Assembly (NCBI GenBank): GCA_026989995.1
Contig: JALSIO010000757.1
Coordinates: 1 to 9,834 of the forward strand
DNA: 9,834 nucleotides
Direction of reading: 5' to 3'
DNA from: Myxococcales bacterium
GTDB lineage: Bacteria; Myxococcota_A; UBA9160; JALSIO01
The notes beneath the pieces were generated by a model. It was not told where the DNA came from. It saw only the letters and a program-made list of their open reading frames with translations, and searched no databases. Of this stretch, positions 1 to 9,451 are shown piece by piece. A program made the translations under genes and the position numbers. Each line of letters begins with the position of its first letter. Position 1 is the stretch's first letter.

Positions 1-130
1 ACCGGAGCGACGACCGGACACCGCCCATCCATCGCCGGCGCGACCGCCCAGCCGATCCCGGCCAAAGATCCGGAGCCGGAGCCCCGGATCACCCTGGACC
101 CGCCGTCCGGCCGTCCAGCCGGGGGGATCG

Positions 131-173
131 CGGTCCGGCCTGCGACGCGATCTTCGTTCCGGCCTGCGACCCG
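131..173. repeat. Short direct repeat, 24-bp period
   Basis: TCCGGCCTGCGAC occurs at 134-146 and again at 158-170. Including flanks, 131-149 and 155-173 match at 17 of 19 positions. Two copies with a 24-bp period could be a regulator binding site, or an in-frame 8-residue repeat (PACDAIFV, then PACD) in plus-strand frame 3. No function can be assigned. Confidence 0.5.
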
Positions 174-187
174 CTGCGCCCCGGCAC

Positions 188-236
188 CCGGGCGGATGCC
201 CGGACCCGGCGCGCCAATGTCGGTGCCGACGGCACC
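188..236 (-). terminator. Possible end-of-operon hairpins
   Basis: Within 90 bp after the last stop codon, two perfect inverted repeats occur. The first is a 6-bp GGTGCC/GGCACC stem with a 3-nt loop at 222-236. The second is a 6-bp CCGGGC/GCCCGG stem with a 4-nt loop at 188-203. Neither has a U tract on the minus strand. Their position suits transcript end or 3'-end protection, but in GC-rich DNA such stems also arise by chance. Confidence 0.3.
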
Positions 237-274
237 TAACATCGCGGAGTGCATACCCTTTTGGGCCCGCCGTG

Positions 275-1129
275 TCAATCCGGGAAACGGGGGACGGCCC
301 GCCCTTCGGAAACCCCCTGTGCCGCGCGGAGCCAGGCCCGGATCCGGAGCCCGTCGGGACGGGCCTCGACCACCTCGATCCCGAGCTCGCCAGGGGCGAG
401 GCCGCGGAGCCGCTCGGCGAGCGCCACACCCTCGAAGGGACCCACCACCTCCAACGCGACCCGGCCGGGCTCCCACAGCACCGGCCGGGCGGCCGAGGCA
501 CCGAGGTCCTCCACGAGAAGCCTGCGCACGGCCTGCACGGCCGCATAGGAGGCCGCCTCCTCGAGCACCACGAGCAGCCCTCCCTCGGAGGCCGCGGGCA
601 GGGGTGACACGTCTCCGGTGGTGGTCTCTCCCTCCGGGGACCCGGTGCCCGGTCGGTGTGCCGGCCCCTCGCCCCCGCCCCGCTCCGGTTCGGCCCGCAC
701 CGGGGCCGCGCGGCTCACGGCGCGTCGGATGGCGCTCACATCGATGGTCGCCTCCACGAGCACCACGTAGTGGGGCCCGGGGCGGTCCCCCAGGAGCGGG
801 CTCGCGCCGCGCACACCGCGGTCCTCGAGGATCCGGTAGCTCGGGACGTAGCGGGCCGGGTCCGGATCGAGGAGCTCCTCGGGCGTGAGGACCGCCGATA
901 CCCCGGGCGTGCGCGCCACCACCTCCTCGGCGATGCTCACCACCGCGTCGCGAAGTGCCGCCTCGATCGCCCTGTTCCGCAGCACCGAGGGCGGCGTTTC
1001 CTTCTCCGCCGGAGCGGGTGCCGCCCCGAGCCCGCGGACGGTCCGCAGCTCGGCGTGGGCCGCTCCGGCGAGCACGAGAACCCCGAGCAGGCACGCCCCG
1101 GGCACGCGCGGCGGTGTCTGCAGCCTCAC
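275..1129 (-). CDS. Exported protein resembling FlgT N-terminal domain
   Basis: A 284-residue protein starting at GTG 1129, whose last two bases overlap the dnaE TGA (GTGA), so translation is probably coupled. There is no strong Shine-Dalgarno. The frame is open far upstream inside dnaE, but the start at 1129 gives a classic signal peptide: positive N-region (Arg2, Arg8), hydrophobic core ACLLGVLVLAGA and an AHA|E cleavage site after residue 26. No lipobox Cys is placed correctly, so it is predicted to be periplasmic or secreted. Residues 49-138 read NRAIEAALRDAVVSIAEEV, then YVPSYRILEDRG, then YVVLVEATIDVSAIRRA. This order (Ala-rich helix, 'Y.sY' strand, final strand) is that of the FlgT N-terminal/LPP20-like fold used by envelope and flagellar proteins. 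Residues 143-183 are a Gly/Pro/Glu linker. Residues 184-270 form a second alpha/beta part. The family call is inference; no function is known, and a link to replication is not implied. Confidence 0.83.
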   Translation of the reverse strand: MRLQTPPRVPGACLLGVLVLAGAAHAELRTVRGLGAAPAPAEKETPPSVLRNRAIEAALRDAVVSIAEEVVARTPGVSAVLTPEELLDPDPARYVPSYRILEDRGVRGASPLLGDRPGPHYVVLVEATIDVSAIRRAVSRAAPVRAEPERGGGEGPAHRPGTGSPEGETTTGDVSPLPAASEGGLLVVLEEAASYAAVQAVRRLLVEDLGASAARPVLWEPGRVALEVVGPFEGVALAERLRGLAPGELGIEVVEARPDGLRIRAWLRAAQGVSEGRAVPRFPD

Positions 1130-4100
1130 AGGGCGAGCTCGGTTACCGCGCGGCCGAACAGTGCGTCCACCCGCTCGAGGAGGCCATCGTCGGGGCGGAC
1201 GCCCGGCACGGCCCGGACCTGCAGCACCGTCTCGCTCTCGCCGGGAATCACGACGTGAAGGCACACCGGGCAGCTCCCGGGCGCGGAGGCCAGCACCTCG
1301 CGAAGCGCGAGCAGCCGATCCCGCGTGGCGTCCTCGGCACCCACACGGATCCGAAGTCCGGTGGCCAGCCGCTCCCGGGCCTGTTCGAGCTCGAGGGCGT
1401 CCCGGACCAGGATCTTCGGCGGGTCCCCCGCCTCGAGCGTGCCGAGCACCAGGAGGGGGACCGGAGGCGCTCCCTCCTCGGGCGCGAGGGCGCGGCGGAG
1501 GAGCTTCTCCAGCCGGGCGAAGGGCTCGGAGAAGATCACCAGGTCGAAACTTCCCTCGAGATCCTCCAGGGTGCCGAAGGCCATCCGCTCCCGGCGGCGC
1601 GTCCGCGTCTCCCGGAGCGAGGTGAGCAGGCCGCCAGCCCGGACCTCCCGCCCTTCGAGCCCCTCGGTCCGGGCCGCGGTCACCGTGCAGCTGCGCTCGA
1701 GGCTTCGCAGGTGGGCGCCGAGCGGGTGGCCGGTCACGTAGAAGCCGAGGACCTCCTTCTCGTGGGCGAGTCGCTCCTGCTCGGTCCAGGGCGCCGTCTC
1801 CGGGAGGGCCGGCTCGGCCACCCCCGCCGCGGCGTGGTCCCCGAAGAGGCTCGACTGCCCGATCTCGCGGTCGCGCCACGCGGCGGCACCGGTCTCGAGC
1901 GCGAGATCCAGGCTGGCCCACACCGCGGCCCGATTCTCGTGCAGCGAATCGAAGGCGCCACACTTCACCAGGCTCTCCACCACCCGCCGGTTCACCCGGC
2001 GGTCCACCCGCGCGGTGAAGTCGAAGATCGAGCGGAAGGGACCTCCCTCGCGACGCGCTTCGAGAATCGCCTCGATGGCGCCTTCCCCCACGTTCTTCAC
2101 GCCGGCGAGGCCGAAGCGGATGCCCTCCGAGACCACGCCGAAATCGCGGTCCGATTCGTTCACATCCGGCGGCAGCACCCGGATGCCGAGCGCCACGGCG
2201 TGGCGGATGTAGCGGGCCAGCTTGTCCTGGTTGCCCGACTCGCAGGTGAACAGCGCCGCCAGGTACTCCCGCGGGTAGTTCGCCTTGAGGTACGCGGTCT
2301 GGTAGGTGATGTAGGCGTAGGCCGCCGAGTGGGACTTCGCGAAGCCGTAGCCCGCGAACTCCGCGATCAGCCGGAAGACCTCCTCCGCCTTCTCCTTCGG
2401 GATGCCGCGCTCGATGGCCCCGGTGACGAAGCGCTCGCGCTGCCGCTCCATCTCCTCGGCCTTCTTCTTGCCCATGGCCCGGCGCAGCAGGTCGGCCTCG
2501 CCGAGGCTGTAGCCCGCGAGCCGGTTGGCGATCTGGAGCACCTGGTCCTGGTAGACGATCACCCCGAGGGTCTCGGAGGTGAGCTCCTCGAGCTCAGGCA
2601 GGATGTACTCGATGCGGGTGAGGCCGTTCTTGCGGTTGATGTAGTCCTCGACCATGCCCGAACGGAGCGGGCCCGGCCGGTAGAGCGCCACGATGGGGAT
2701 CAGCTCCGTGAAGCGCCGCGGCCGCAGCCGGACCACGAGGTCGGTCATGCCCGGCGACTCCACCTGGAAGACCCCCTCCGTGTCGCCGCGACAGAGCAGG
2801 TCGTAGGTGGCTTCGTCGTCGAGGGGAATCCGGTCCGCGCAGAACTCGGGCTCGCCGCCCTCGCGGACCAGGCGCTCGGCGTCCGAGATCACGGTGAGGG
2901 TCTTCAGGCCGAGGAAGTCGAACTTGATGAGCCCGGCCTTCTCGACACAGCGCATGTCCCACTGGGTCACCACGTCGCCCGAGCGCGGGTCCCGGTAGAG
3001 CGGAACCGTCTCGATCAGCGGCCGGGTGCCGATCACCACCCCGGCGGCGTGGGTGGAGGCGTGCCGGGTGAGGCCTTCGACCTTGCGCGCGGTGTCGATG
3101 AGCCGCGCGACCTGCCCGTCGCTCTCCATCCGGGCGCGGAGCTCCGGCGACTGCTCGAGCGCGAGGTCGAGGGTGACTCCCGGCGCCTCGGGAACGAGCT
3201 TTGCGATCCGGTCCACCTCGCCGTAGGGCATCCCGAGAACCCGCCCGACGTCCCGGATCGCGGCTCGGGCCTGCAGCTTCCCGAAGGTGATGATCTGGGC
3301 GACCCGCTTGCCGTCGTCGCCCTCGCCGTCGTAGCGCTCGGCTACGTAGCGGATCACCTCGTCCCGCCGGCGCATGCAGAAATCCACGTCGATGTCCGGC
3401 ATGGATACGCGCTCGGGGTTCAGGAAGCGCTCGAAGATGATCCCGTACTCGATCGGGTCGATGCCCGTGATCCCCAGGCTGAAGGCCACGAGGCTCCCCG
3501 CCGAGGAGCCGCGGCCCGGGCCGACCGGAATGCCGTTTCGCCTGGCGTAGCCGATGAAGTCCGCCACGATCAGGAAGTAGCCGGCGAAGCCCATCCGGTT
3601 GATCACGTCGAGCTCGTGCTCGAGGCGGGCGCGGTACTCTGCGAAGCGCGCGGGCAGGGGCTCGTCGGGTGCGAGCGAGAGCCGCTCCCGCAGGCCCCGC
3701 CAGGCGAGCTCGGTCAGCAGCGCCTCCCGCGTGGTTCCCGCCGGAACCTGGTACTCCGGCATGTGGTACTGACCGAGCGGGATCTCGACCTGGCAGCGCT
3801 CTGCGATCTCGAGGGTGCTGGCCAGCGCCTGCGGGTGGTCCCGGAAGAGCTCCGCCATCTCGTCGGCGCTCTTCACGAAGAAGCCGTCTCCGTCGAAGCG
3901 GAAACGACCCGGGTCGTCCAGGGTGGTCCCCGTCCCGATGCAGAGCAGGGCCTCGTGGTGCCGGTGGTCGGCGTGCTCGAGGTAGTGGGCGTCGTTGGTG
4001 GCCACGAGCGGCAGGCCGAGATCCGCGTGCATCTTCAGCAGCTCTGCGTTCACGCGGTCCTGGTCGGGGATCCCGTGCCGCTGAAGCTCGAGGTAGAAGC

Positions 4101-4620
4101 GACCGGGGAAGATCTCCGCGAACTCCTCCGTGAGCCGCCAGGCCTCCTCGACGCGTCCGCCGGTGATGGCCCGGGAGATCATCGAGGAGAGGCAGCCGGA
4201 GGTCGCGATCAACCCCTCGCTCCGGCGGCGAAGCAGGTCGAGATCGATCCGCGGCTTGTAGTAGAAGCCATCGAGGTAGCCCTTCGAGACGAGGTAGATC
4301 AGGTTCCGGTACCCGGTCTCGTCCATCGCGAGCAGGAGCAGGTGGTTGATGGCGTCGAAACCGCTCGCATCCCGCTCGCGCTTCTCCTTCTCGAAGCGGG
4401 ATCCGCTCGCCAGGTAGACCTCGCAGCCGAGGATGGGCCGGATCCCGGCCTCGAGGGCCTTCTCCTGGAATTCCACCGCCCCGAAGAGGTTTCCGTGGTC
4501 CGTCATGGCCACCGCCGGCATTCCGAGGCGACGGACGCGCTCGAAGAGCGATTCGAGCTTGATGGCTCCGTCGAGCAGCGAGTACTGCGTGTGGAGGTGC
4601 AGGTGCACGAAGGAGCGCAC
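1126..4620 (-). CDS. dnaE: DNA polymerase III subunit alpha
   Basis: The replicative polymerase subunit, 1164 residues (E. coli 1160), starting at GTG with a well-spaced Shine-Dalgarno. The PHP domain (1-about 280) begins FVHLHLHTQYSLLDG and keeps every expected metal ligand: His8, His10, Asp17, His42 (TDHGN), Glu67 (GCEVY), His93, Cys143, Asp210 and His212. E. coli has lost several of these, so a PHP-based proofreading activity is possible here. The polymerase core has GPGRGSSAGS (367-376), the catalytic pair Asp409/Asp411 in PDIDVDF and the third Asp568 in IKFDFLG. It also has LTRHASTHAAGVVI, MGKKK and GYGFAKSHSAAYA. A helix-hairpin-helix part follows (FGLAGVKNVGEGAI, then VESLVKCGAFDSL). 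QSSLF at 922-926 fits the beta-clamp binding motif and is followed by the family block EKEVLGFYVTGHPL. An OB-fold domain (VRAGGLLTSLRET..) and a C-terminal tail end the protein. Its stop overlaps the start of the next gene. Confidence 0.98.
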   Translation of the reverse strand: MRSFVHLHLHTQYSLLDGAIKLESLFERVRRLGMPAVAMTDHGNLFGAVEFQEKALEAGIRPILGCEVYLASGSRFEKEKRERDASGFDAINHLLLLAMDETGYRNLIYLVSKGYLDGFYYKPRIDLDLLRRRSEGLIATSGCLSSMISRAITGGRVEEAWRLTEEFAEIFPGRFYLELQRHGIPDQDRVNAELLKMHADLGLPLVATNDAHYLEHADHRHHEALLCIGTGTTLDDPGRFRFDGDGFFVKSADEMAELFRDHPQALASTLEIAERCQVEIPLGQYHMPEYQVPAGTTREALLTELAWRGLRERLSLAPDEPLPARFAEYRARLEHELDVINRMGFAGYFLIVADFIGYARRNGIPVGPGRGSSAGSLVAFSLGITGIDPIEYGIIFERFLNPERVSMPDIDVDFCMRRRDEVIRYVAERYDGEGDDGKRVAQIITFGKLQARAAIRDVGRVLGMPYGEVDRIAKLVPEAPGVTLDLALEQSPELRARMESDGQVARLIDTARKVEGLTRHASTHAAGVVIGTRPLIETVPLYRDPRSGDVVTQWDMRCVEKAGLIKFDFLGLKTLTVISDAERLVREGGEPEFCADRIPLDDEATYDLLCRGDTEGVFQVESPGMTDLVVRLRPRRFTELIPIVALYRPGPLRSGMVEDYINRKNGLTRIEYILPELEELTSETLGVIVYQDQVLQIANRLAGYSLGEADLLRRAMGKKKAEEMERQRERFVTGAIERGIPKEKAEEVFRLIAEFAGYGFAKSHSAAYAYITYQTAYLKANYPREYLAALFTCESGNQDKLARYIRHAVALGIRVLPPDVNESDRDFGVVSEGIRFGLAGVKNVGEGAIEAILEARREGGPFRSIFDFTARVDRRVNRRVVESLVKCGAFDSLHENRAAVWASLDLALETGAAAWRDREIGQSSLFGDHAAAGVAEPALPETAPWTEQERLAHEKEVLGFYVTGHPLGAHLRSLERSCTVTAARTEGLEGREVRAGGLLTSLRETRTRRRERMAFGTLEDLEGSFDLVIFSEPFARLEKLLRRALAPEEGAPPVPLLVLGTLEAGDPPKILVRDALELEQARERLATGLRIRVGAEDATRDRLLALREVLASAPGSCPVCLHVVIPGESETVLQVRAVPGVRPDDGLLERVDALFGRAVTELAL

Positions 4621-4623
4621 GGG

Positions 4624-6177
4624 CTACTCCCACTCGATGGTGGCCGGGGGCTTGGACGAGATGTCGTAGACCACCCGGTTCACGCCGGTGATTTCGTTGG
4701 TGATGCGGCTCGACACCACGGCCAGGAGCTCGTGGGGCAGCCGTGACCAGTCGGCGGTCATGGCGTCCACCGAGCTCACGCAGCGCAGGGCGATGGTGTT
4801 CTCGTAGGTCCGTGCGTCGCCCTGCACGCCCACGCTGCGGATGGGCAGGAAGACGGCGAAGGCCTGCCACACCGAATCGTAGAGACCGGCGCGGCGGATC
4901 TCCTCGATCAGGATGGCATCGGCCCGGGAGAGGATGGCCAGCCGCTCCGGCGTGACCTCGCCGAGGATGCGGATGGCGAGCCCCGGACCCGGGAAGGGGT
5001 GCCTTTCCACGGCGGCGGGGGGCAGCCCCAGGCGGCGTCCCACTTCGCGGACCTCGTCCTTGAAAAGCTCCCGCAGGGGTTCCACGAGGCGCAGGACCAT
5101 CCGCTCCGGGAGCCCGCCCACGTTGTGGTGGGTCTTGATCGTCGCCGAGGGTCCCCGCACGGAGACGCTTTCGATCACGTCCGGGTAGAGCGTGCCCTGC
5201 ACCAGGAAGTCGGCGCCCCCGAGCGCACGGGCCTGCTCCTCGAAGACCTCGATGAACAGGTGCCCGATGATGCGCCGCTTCTGCTCCGGGTCGGTGACGC
5301 CGCGAAGGGCGCGGAGGAAGCGGTCGGCGGCATCCACGACCACGAGGGGGATTCCGAGGCCCTCCCGGAAGGTCCGCACCACCTCCTCGCGCTCGCCCTC
5401 GCGGAGGAGTCCGTGGTCCACGAAGATGCAGTGCAGCCGCTCGCCGATGGCCCGGTGGACGAGCGCGGCGGCCACCGAGGAGTCCACCCCTCCGGAGAGC
5501 CCGCACACGGCGCGACCGGCGCCCACCTGCTCGCGGACGCGCTCCAACGCCTCCTCGACGAAGGCGGCCATGGTCCACGAAGCCTCGCAGCCGCAGATGC
5601 CGTGGACGAAGTTCGCCAGGATCTGCTCGCCGCCCTCGGTGTGGACGACCTCCGGGTGGAACTGCAGCCCGTAGACGGGGCGATCCCGGTGCCGCACGGC
5701 CGCAAAGGGGGCGCCGCCGCTGGTACCGAGCACGACGAAGTCGGGCGGCAGCGCGAGGACCCGGTCGCCGTGGCTCATCCAGACCTCGAGCTCCGAGGCT
5801 CCGAGGCCCTCGAAGAGCGGATCCCGCCGCTCGAGCTTGAGCACCGCCCGCCCGTACTCCCGCTCCTCGGCCGGCTCCACCACACCCCCGAGCTCGAGGG
5901 CGAGCAGCTGCAGGCCGTAGCAGACGCCGAGCACGGGGAGCCCGAGCCCGAGGATGGCCGGGTCGAGACGAGGGGCATCGGGCGCGAGCACACTCGCCGG
6001 CCCGCCCGAGAGCACGATGCCGGCCGCGCCGAACTCCCGCACCTCCTCCACCGAGAGGGTCGGCGGGTGGATCTCGCAATAGACCCGCTGCTCCCGGATG
6101 CGGCGCGCGATCAGCTGGGTGTACTGGGAGCCGAAGTCCAGGATCAGGACCCGGTCGGCCTGGGCAGGGGGGCGCAT
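4624..6177 (-). CDS. guaA: GMP synthase (glutamine-hydrolysing)
   Basis: Converts XMP to GMP using ATP and glutamine; cytoplasmic dimer, final step of the pathway begun by GuaB. With this start it is 517 residues, close to E. coli GuaA (525). The N-terminal class I glutamine amidotransferase domain (about 9-195) has [21 protein letters not shown], the oxyanion loop LSGGPASV, the nucleophile Cys86 in GVCYGLQ, and His174/Glu176 in LQFHPEV. The ATP-pyrophosphatase domain has the PP-loop SGGVDS (228-233). The C-terminal dimerisation domain ends in the conserved KPPATIEWE. Two in-frame ATGs lie 6 nt apart (6183 and 6177). The GAGG upstream touches the first but sits 6 nt from the second, so I chose 6177; 6183 would add only Met-Ser. 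The dnaE start lies 3 bp beyond its stop, and the ribosome site for dnaE is inside its last codons, pointing to translational coupling. Confidence 0.98.
   Translation of the reverse strand: MRPPAQADRVLILDFGSQYTQLIARRIREQRVYCEIHPPTLSVEEVREFGAAGIVLSGGPASVLAPDAPRLDPAILGLGLPVLGVCYGLQLLALELGGVVEPAEEREYGRAVLKLERRDPLFEGLGASELEVWMSHGDRVLALPPDFVVLGTSGGAPFAAVRHRDRPVYGLQFHPEVVHTEGGEQILANFVHGICGCEASWTMAAFVEEALERVREQVGAGRAVCGLSGGVDSSVAAALVHRAIGERLHCIFVDHGLLREGEREEVVRTFREGLGIPLVVVDAADRFLRALRGVTDPEQKRRIIGHLFIEVFEEQARALGGADFLVQGTLYPDVIESVSVRGPSATIKTHHNVGGLPERMVLRLVEPLRELFKDEVREVGRRLGLPPAAVERHPFPGPGLAIRILGEVTPERLAILSRADAILIEEIRRAGLYDSVWQAFAVFLPIRSVGVQGDARTYENTIALRCVSSVDAMTADWSRLPHELLAVVSSRITNEITGVNRVVYDISSKPPATIEWE
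4627..4631 (-). promoter_or_regulatory. Shine-Dalgarno of dnaE inside the guaA 3' end
   Basis: On the minus strand GGGAG spans the last two sense codons of guaA (Trp-Glu) and is followed by TAGCCC and then GTG. The 6-nt spacing is ideal and fixes GTG 4620 as the dnaE start. Because the site is covered by ribosomes finishing guaA, dnaE translation is probably coupled to guaA. Confidence 0.75.
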
Positions 6178-6207
6178 GCTCATCCTCGGAGGCCCGGGCG
6201 CCGGCCG

Positions 6208-6236
6208 CCGGCACGGTGCCCGGCCCGGTGGGCCGG
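6208..6236 (-). other. Overlapping hairpins in the guaB-guaA spacer
   Basis: The 153-bp spacer (6184-6336) contains no gene. A perfect 7-bp all-GC stem lies at 6220-6226/6230-6236 with a 3-nt loop. A second, slightly bulged stem lies at 6208-6223 around GGCACCGTGCC. The two share 6220-6223, so they exclude each other in RNA. There is no U tract, so this is not a normal intrinsic terminator. It may be a processing or attenuation element, or only a product of extreme GC content. A weak -10-like TACACT lies further upstream in the spacer (about 6274-6279) without a convincing -35. Confidence 0.35.
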
Positions 6237-6336
6237 CCCGGAGGTCGCCGGCTCGCTCGCGGGGGGTGTCCGCAGTGTATCCGATCCGGAGCGGTGGGGT
6301 CCGGCTGCGGGGGCCTCCGCCGGGCCGCCGGCCGCC

Positions 6337-7900
<1,564 letters not shown>

Positions 7901-7910
7901 CGGCCCCGGT

Positions 7911-9443
7911 TCACGGAAGCACGTGGGCGAGCAGGCGGCGCGCGGCTTCGAGGCGGTCGCCCCCCGTGCCCTCGCCGATGGCCACGGCGCGCTCCTCGGC
8001 CTCGAGACGGAGCAGCTCGCGCAGGTCGTCGCCGGCCGGCTCGTCCTTCGGGCCGGGGACGACGTACACCCGGCGCCCGAGGCCCGCGGCGGCGAAGCTC
8101 TGCGCGGCGGCGTCGAGGGCCGCGCGCGCCTCGGCGGAGGGCTCGGGCAGCACCAGCACGGCGGCCAGCGCCCCGCGGGCCGCGAGCGGCCAGGCGGGCG
8201 CGTGGACCTCGTCCACCGGGACCCGGATGAGCTCGAGGCCCACGTCGCTGTCGAGCTCGAGCACGGCGAGCGTCCCGATCCCGGGGCCGGCACCGCCCGG
8301 CGCCCGGAGGCGGCGGAGTCCGGGCAGCGGGTGCAGGGCCTGGAGGACCTGCTCGACCGCGGCCCCGTCGGTCGTGGCGAGCAGGACCTTGGCGTCGCCC
8401 ACCGCGCCCCGCCCCGCCCGCTCCTCCAGCCACTCGCGCAGCCGCCGGATCCGGGCCGGCGGCGCCGCCGCGGCCGGCCCCTCCCCGGGCCCGCGCCGGC
8501 CGGCGGCCCGGATCTCGACGAGGCCCCGCTCCTTCAGCGTCTTCAGGGTCCGGAGCACCTGGTAGTCGGGAAAGGAGCAGTGATCGACCACGTCCTGCAC
8601 GCGCCCGTAGACCTCGAGGAGGAGGAGCACCTCCTGCGTCAGGGGATGGACCGCGCTCGGCAGGCTCGAGCGGCGCACCCGCAGGGCGACCTCGGCGTCG
8701 AGCGGCGGCAGGCGCGTGACGAGGTGGTCGAACTCGTCCTGCTGGCGCAGGCCCTCCATGAGGAGGCTGCGGGTCGGGGTGAGGATCCGGGCCGGCCCCT
8801 CCACGGGGTGCGGGGTGAAGGCGAAGGCTCCCTCGCGCCAGCCGAGCAGGCGGAAGAAGGCCTTCTCCCCCTCGACGTTTCCGACCACGGCCTGGATCAC
8901 GTCGCCGTCCCGCAGGGTGATCAGGCCCCGCTCGGTCCGGCCTCCTCCCCGGCGGCTGGAGAGCTCCACCGTGCCCGTCTTTCGGTTGAGCTGGAAGAGC
9001 TGCAGGAGATCCGCGAGGGGGATCTGCGAGAGGCGCCCCTGGACCTCCTGGCCCCCCTCGACCTTGCGGTCCATCTCCTCGACCTGGGCCCGCCGGGCGA
9101 GGACCCGCTCCACCTCCCGGGCCACGGCGTCGGGATCACCGGGGTCACAGATGACCTCGTCCCAGGACGAGGGCACCGTGTCCCCCCCTCCCCCACCGAG
9201 GACCACGAATCGCACCGTTCGGGTGCGGGGGTTGGCACGCAGGATCTCCGCGAGCTTGGCCGGATCGATGAGGGGTAGCTCGGCGGGCGCCACGATCACG
9301 GCCGGCCGCTCGGCGAGGGCGGTCTCGAGGGCCGCCGCTCCCTGGGGCGCGTAGAGCGTGGCGAAGCCACGCGCGCGGAGGGCCTGCTCCAGGCCCCGGG
9401 CGCGGCCCGCGTCGGCGTCGGCGACGAGGATGGTGCTGGCCAC
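7911..9443 (-). CDS. Pseudo-receiver / DUF4388 (PATAN) / GTPase-like regulatory protein
   Basis: A 510-residue cytoplasmic multidomain protein with a GTG start preceded by AGGGGG at 4 nt. Residues 4-118 have the receiver fold pattern: ILVADADA at the first strand, and VIVAPAELP where a normal receiver has its phosphoacceptor Asp. That position is Pro53, the switch Thr after VVL is Gly, and the late Lys is missing, so phosphorylation is unlikely. Residues 133-212 match DUF4388/[28 protein letters not shown], then [13 protein letters not shown], then [13 protein letters not shown]. Residues 225-312 are helical, ending in a winged-helix-like part ([18 protein letters not shown]). After a Gly/Ala/Pro linker, residues 350-510 resemble a small Ras/MglA-type GTPase without P-loop: KVLLATTDG where GxxxxGKS is expected, [23 protein letters not shown], then [11 protein letters not shown] at the NKxD position. 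DUF4388 proteins with receivers are common in delta-type bacteria and are linked to signalling, gliding and polarity. The exact role here is unknown. Domain calls for the first two domains are firm; the last is inference. Confidence 0.88.
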   Translation of the reverse strand: MASTILVADADAGRARGLEQALRARGFATLYAPQGAAALETALAERPAVIVAPAELPLIDPAKLAEILRANPRTRTVRFVVLGGGGGDTVPSSWDEVICDPGDPDAVAREVERVLARRAQVEEMDRKVEGGQEVQGRLSQIPLADLLQLFQLNRKTGTVELSSRRGGGRTERGLITLRDGDVIQAVVGNVEGEKAFFRLLGWREGAFAFTPHPVEGPARILTPTRSLLMEGLRQQDEFDHLVTRLPPLDAEVALRVRRSSLPSAVHPLTQEVLLLLEVYGRVQDVVDHCSFPDYQVLRTLKTLKERGLVEIRAAGRRGPGEGPAAAAPPARIRRLREWLEERAGRGAVGDAKVLLATTDGAAVEQVLQALHPLPGLRRLRAPGGAGPGIGTLAVLELDSDVGLELIRVPVDEVHAPAWPLAARGALAAVLVLPEPSAEARAALDAAAQSFAAAGLGRRVYVVPGPKDEPAGDDLRELLRLEAEERAVAIGEGTGGDRLEAARRLLAHVLP

Positions 9444-9451
9444 GGAACCCC

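Larger units (their letters stand above)
1..274. other. Left-edge region without a convincing gene
   Basis: All plus-strand frames are open over most of this stretch, as expected from its GC content, but no start with a ribosome site is seen. Plus frame 3 runs from the edge to a TAA at 237-239 and could be the 3' end of a convergent gene; plus frame 1 has similar third-position GC, so neither stands out. On the minus strand an ATG at 32-30 could start a downstream gene that leaves the window, but it lacks a Shine-Dalgarno. The region also holds the hairpins and direct repeat listed separately. Confidence 0.4.

Noticed and set aside
208..215. GGCGCGCC palindrome
   Set aside because: An 8-bp GC palindrome is expected by chance at this base composition and has no supporting context.
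251..266. Possible promoter-like or U-tract signal around ACCCTTTTGGGCCC after the last gene
   Set aside because: The run of four T lies on the plus strand (A on the coding-strand RNA) and no hairpin precedes it in either direction.
196..888. Plus-strand open frame at the left end
   Set aside because: Most of it is antisense to the exported-protein gene, has a Pro/Arg-dominated composition and no ribosome site.
1130..1963. Upstream extension of the exported protein to give 562 residues
   Set aside because: This part overlaps dnaE in another frame and is Arg/Gly/Pro-rich; starting at GTG 1129 gives a clean signal peptide and a stop-start overlap.
955..4746. A 1263-codon plus-strand open frame opposite dnaE
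   Set aside because: It lies antisense to a clearly conserved dnaE, runs past both ends of that gene, and has the His/Glu/Arg/Leu-rich composition of a GC-driven shadow frame.
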